A stretch of DNA of 5,412 nucleotides from Candidatus Aminicenantota bacterium (GTDB lineage Bacteria > Acidobacteriota > Aminicenantia > Aminicenantales > JAFGBC01). Both the position numbers and the translations under genes were made by a program. The notes beneath the pieces were generated by a model. That model was not told the origin of the DNA and made no database searches. It saw only the letters and a list, made by a program, of their open reading frames with translations. Positions within the stretch are counted from its first letter, which is position 1, and each line of letters begins with the position of its first letter. Below, one piece after another: positions 4,611-5,412 of this stretch. Where the stretch lies: the NCBI GenBank assembly GCA_016933355.1, contig JAFGBC010000120.1, positions 1 to 5,412 of the forward strand. Direction: 5' to 3'.

Positions 4611-5412
4611 ATGACAAACCGAAGGGCGCGCGTTATCCTCGTGGTCAGCCTGGGCGTCGCGGCGGCGGCGGGACCGGCCCTGGCCACGAACCGGGCTCTT
4701 TACTTCAAGTTCGAAGTCTCGGCCTCCTATGCCTGGGAACAGCCGCGGCTGAGCTCGACCTATCTCCATTCTTACTCCCCCCCGTACTCGCCCAACGCCT
4801 ATCAGAGCAACGCCAGCCAGACGCTCGCCTTCGAAGGCATGAAGGCCCGCGGCTATGCTTCGGGAATCCGCTTCTTCCCGACCCCCCGATTGGGCGTCGA
4901 GCTCCTCTACGACGCCTTTAAAGCGAACATGACGGGCGTCAACTCGAGCTATAAGATCTTCCTGAAGTACACGGTCCGCGTACCCCCCGCCGACATCCCG
5001 GTCGAGCACACTTTTGAGACTCAGAACCCCTGGCCGGCGACGGATGGGGAATTCAAGGAAACGATCCTCAGTCTCAACGCGGTCGCCCGGGTCCCGATCG
5101 GGTCACGGCTCCTCGTCAAGCTCTCGGGCGGCCCGAGCTTCTGCGCCTTCGAGGCCAAATCGACGAGCATCGCCTTCTCCAAGTTCTGGCTGGGCGGGCC
5201 CACCGTCCTCTTCAGGCAGGAGTACCGGCTCGGCCTGGACTGGGGGAAAGTGAAGGCCGCCGGGTTCAACGTCGGGGGCGAGTTCCAGGTCGACCTTTTC
5301 TCGCAGACGGGGCTGGCCTTCGACGTCCGCTACTTCTCCTTCCGGGAGGTCGAAGCCGCCTGGCAGGTCATCACCGGCGAAGGCGTCTCCGAAACGCCCG
5401 AGGAGCTCGCGC
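4611..5412 (+). CDS. Exported protein, probable outer-membrane beta-barrel, 3' end outside window
   Basis: The frame stays open from ATG 4611 to the window edge, giving 267 residues without a stop, so the gene is partial. AGGAG (4600-4604) lies 6 nt upstream. The N-terminus is a Sec signal peptide (MTNRRAR, hydrophobic 8-22) with probable cleavage after GPALA (25/26). The mature part is rich in aromatic and glycine residues with alternating strands such as ALYFKFEVSASYAW (29-42), RLGVELLYDAF (93-103), ILSLNAVARVP (152-162), RLLVKLSGGPSF (166-177), GFNVGGEFQVDLF (218-230) and GLAFDVRYFSF (234-244). Strand pairs like these are what outer-membrane barrels of the OmpA/OmpW size class show. A polar stretch at 45-72 may be an extracellular loop. 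I cannot name the family; a non-barrel periplasmic protein is less likely. It is divergent from mnmA and probably independent of it. Confidence 0.75.
   Translation, partial: MTNRRARVILVVSLGVAAAAGPALATNRALYFKFEVSASYAWEQPRLSSTYLHSYSPPYSPNAYQSNASQTLAFEGMKARGYASGIRFFPTPRLGVELLYDAFKANMTGVNSSYKIFLKYTVRVPPADIPVEHTFETQNPWPATDGEFKETILSLNAVARVPIGSRLLVKLSGGPSFCAFEAKSTSIAFSKFWLGGPTVLFRQEYRLGLDWGKVKAAGFNVGGEFQVDLFSQTGLAFDVRYFSFREVEAAWQVITGEGVSETPEELA

Noticed and set aside
4487..4687. N-terminal extension of mnmA by 67 residues
   Set aside because: It would overlap the divergent gene start, has no MnmA similarity, and the PP-loop is at the normal distance from the ATG at 4486.
4587..5009. Minus-strand open frame opposite the start of the barrel gene
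   Set aside because: It has no plausible start context and lies antisense to a gene with a clear signal peptide and ribosome-binding site.

Overview
This is a GC-rich window with tightly packed genes from a diderm bacterium. It encodes a signal-peptide protein that looks like an outer-membrane beta-barrel, and it uses System II (Ccs/Res) cytochrome c maturation. That combination, and the style of the small secreted protein, would fit Acidobacteriota/Aminicenantota-like or deltaproteobacterial lineages. No marker in the window decides the phylum, so this is a weak inference.

Layout. Bases 1-148 are non-coding, with an AT-rich promoter-like stretch and a 9-bp inverted repeat. A plus-strand cluster follows: an Rrf2-family winged-helix regulator with a cysteine cluster (149-589), ResB/Ccs1 (606-1892, TTG start) and CcsA/ResC (1889-2707, overlapping resB by 4 bp). 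The spacing of 16 bp and then an ATGA overlap points to one operon. The two membrane proteins should form the haem handling and cytochrome c haem-ligation complex, and the Rrf2 protein is the obvious candidate to tune it to iron, redox or nitric-oxide status.

The cluster then meets a minus-strand gene end to end with only 11 bp between stops. This gene (2719-3249) encodes a small secreted protein of unknown function. It has the clearest expression signals in the window: an exact TTGACA -35, an AGGAGG ribosome-binding site, and two abutting perfect 13-bp palindromes between promoter and ribosome-binding site. Behind it on the same strand is mnmA (3365-4486), the tRNA U34 2-thiouridylase. Its start lacks a recognisable Shine-Dalgarno sequence.

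A 124-bp divergent spacer with GC-rich reiterated motifs separates mnmA from a plus-strand gene that begins at 4611 and runs off the window. It encodes an exported protein, probably an outer-membrane beta-barrel.

The families of the Rrf2, ResB, CcsA and MnmA genes are clear from motifs. The two exported proteins cannot be assigned a function from sequence alone. The best candidates for something undescribed are the palindrome-decorated secreted-protein gene and the Rrf2-cytochrome c maturation linkage. I see no CRISPR array, transposon, tRNA, rRNA or defence system.
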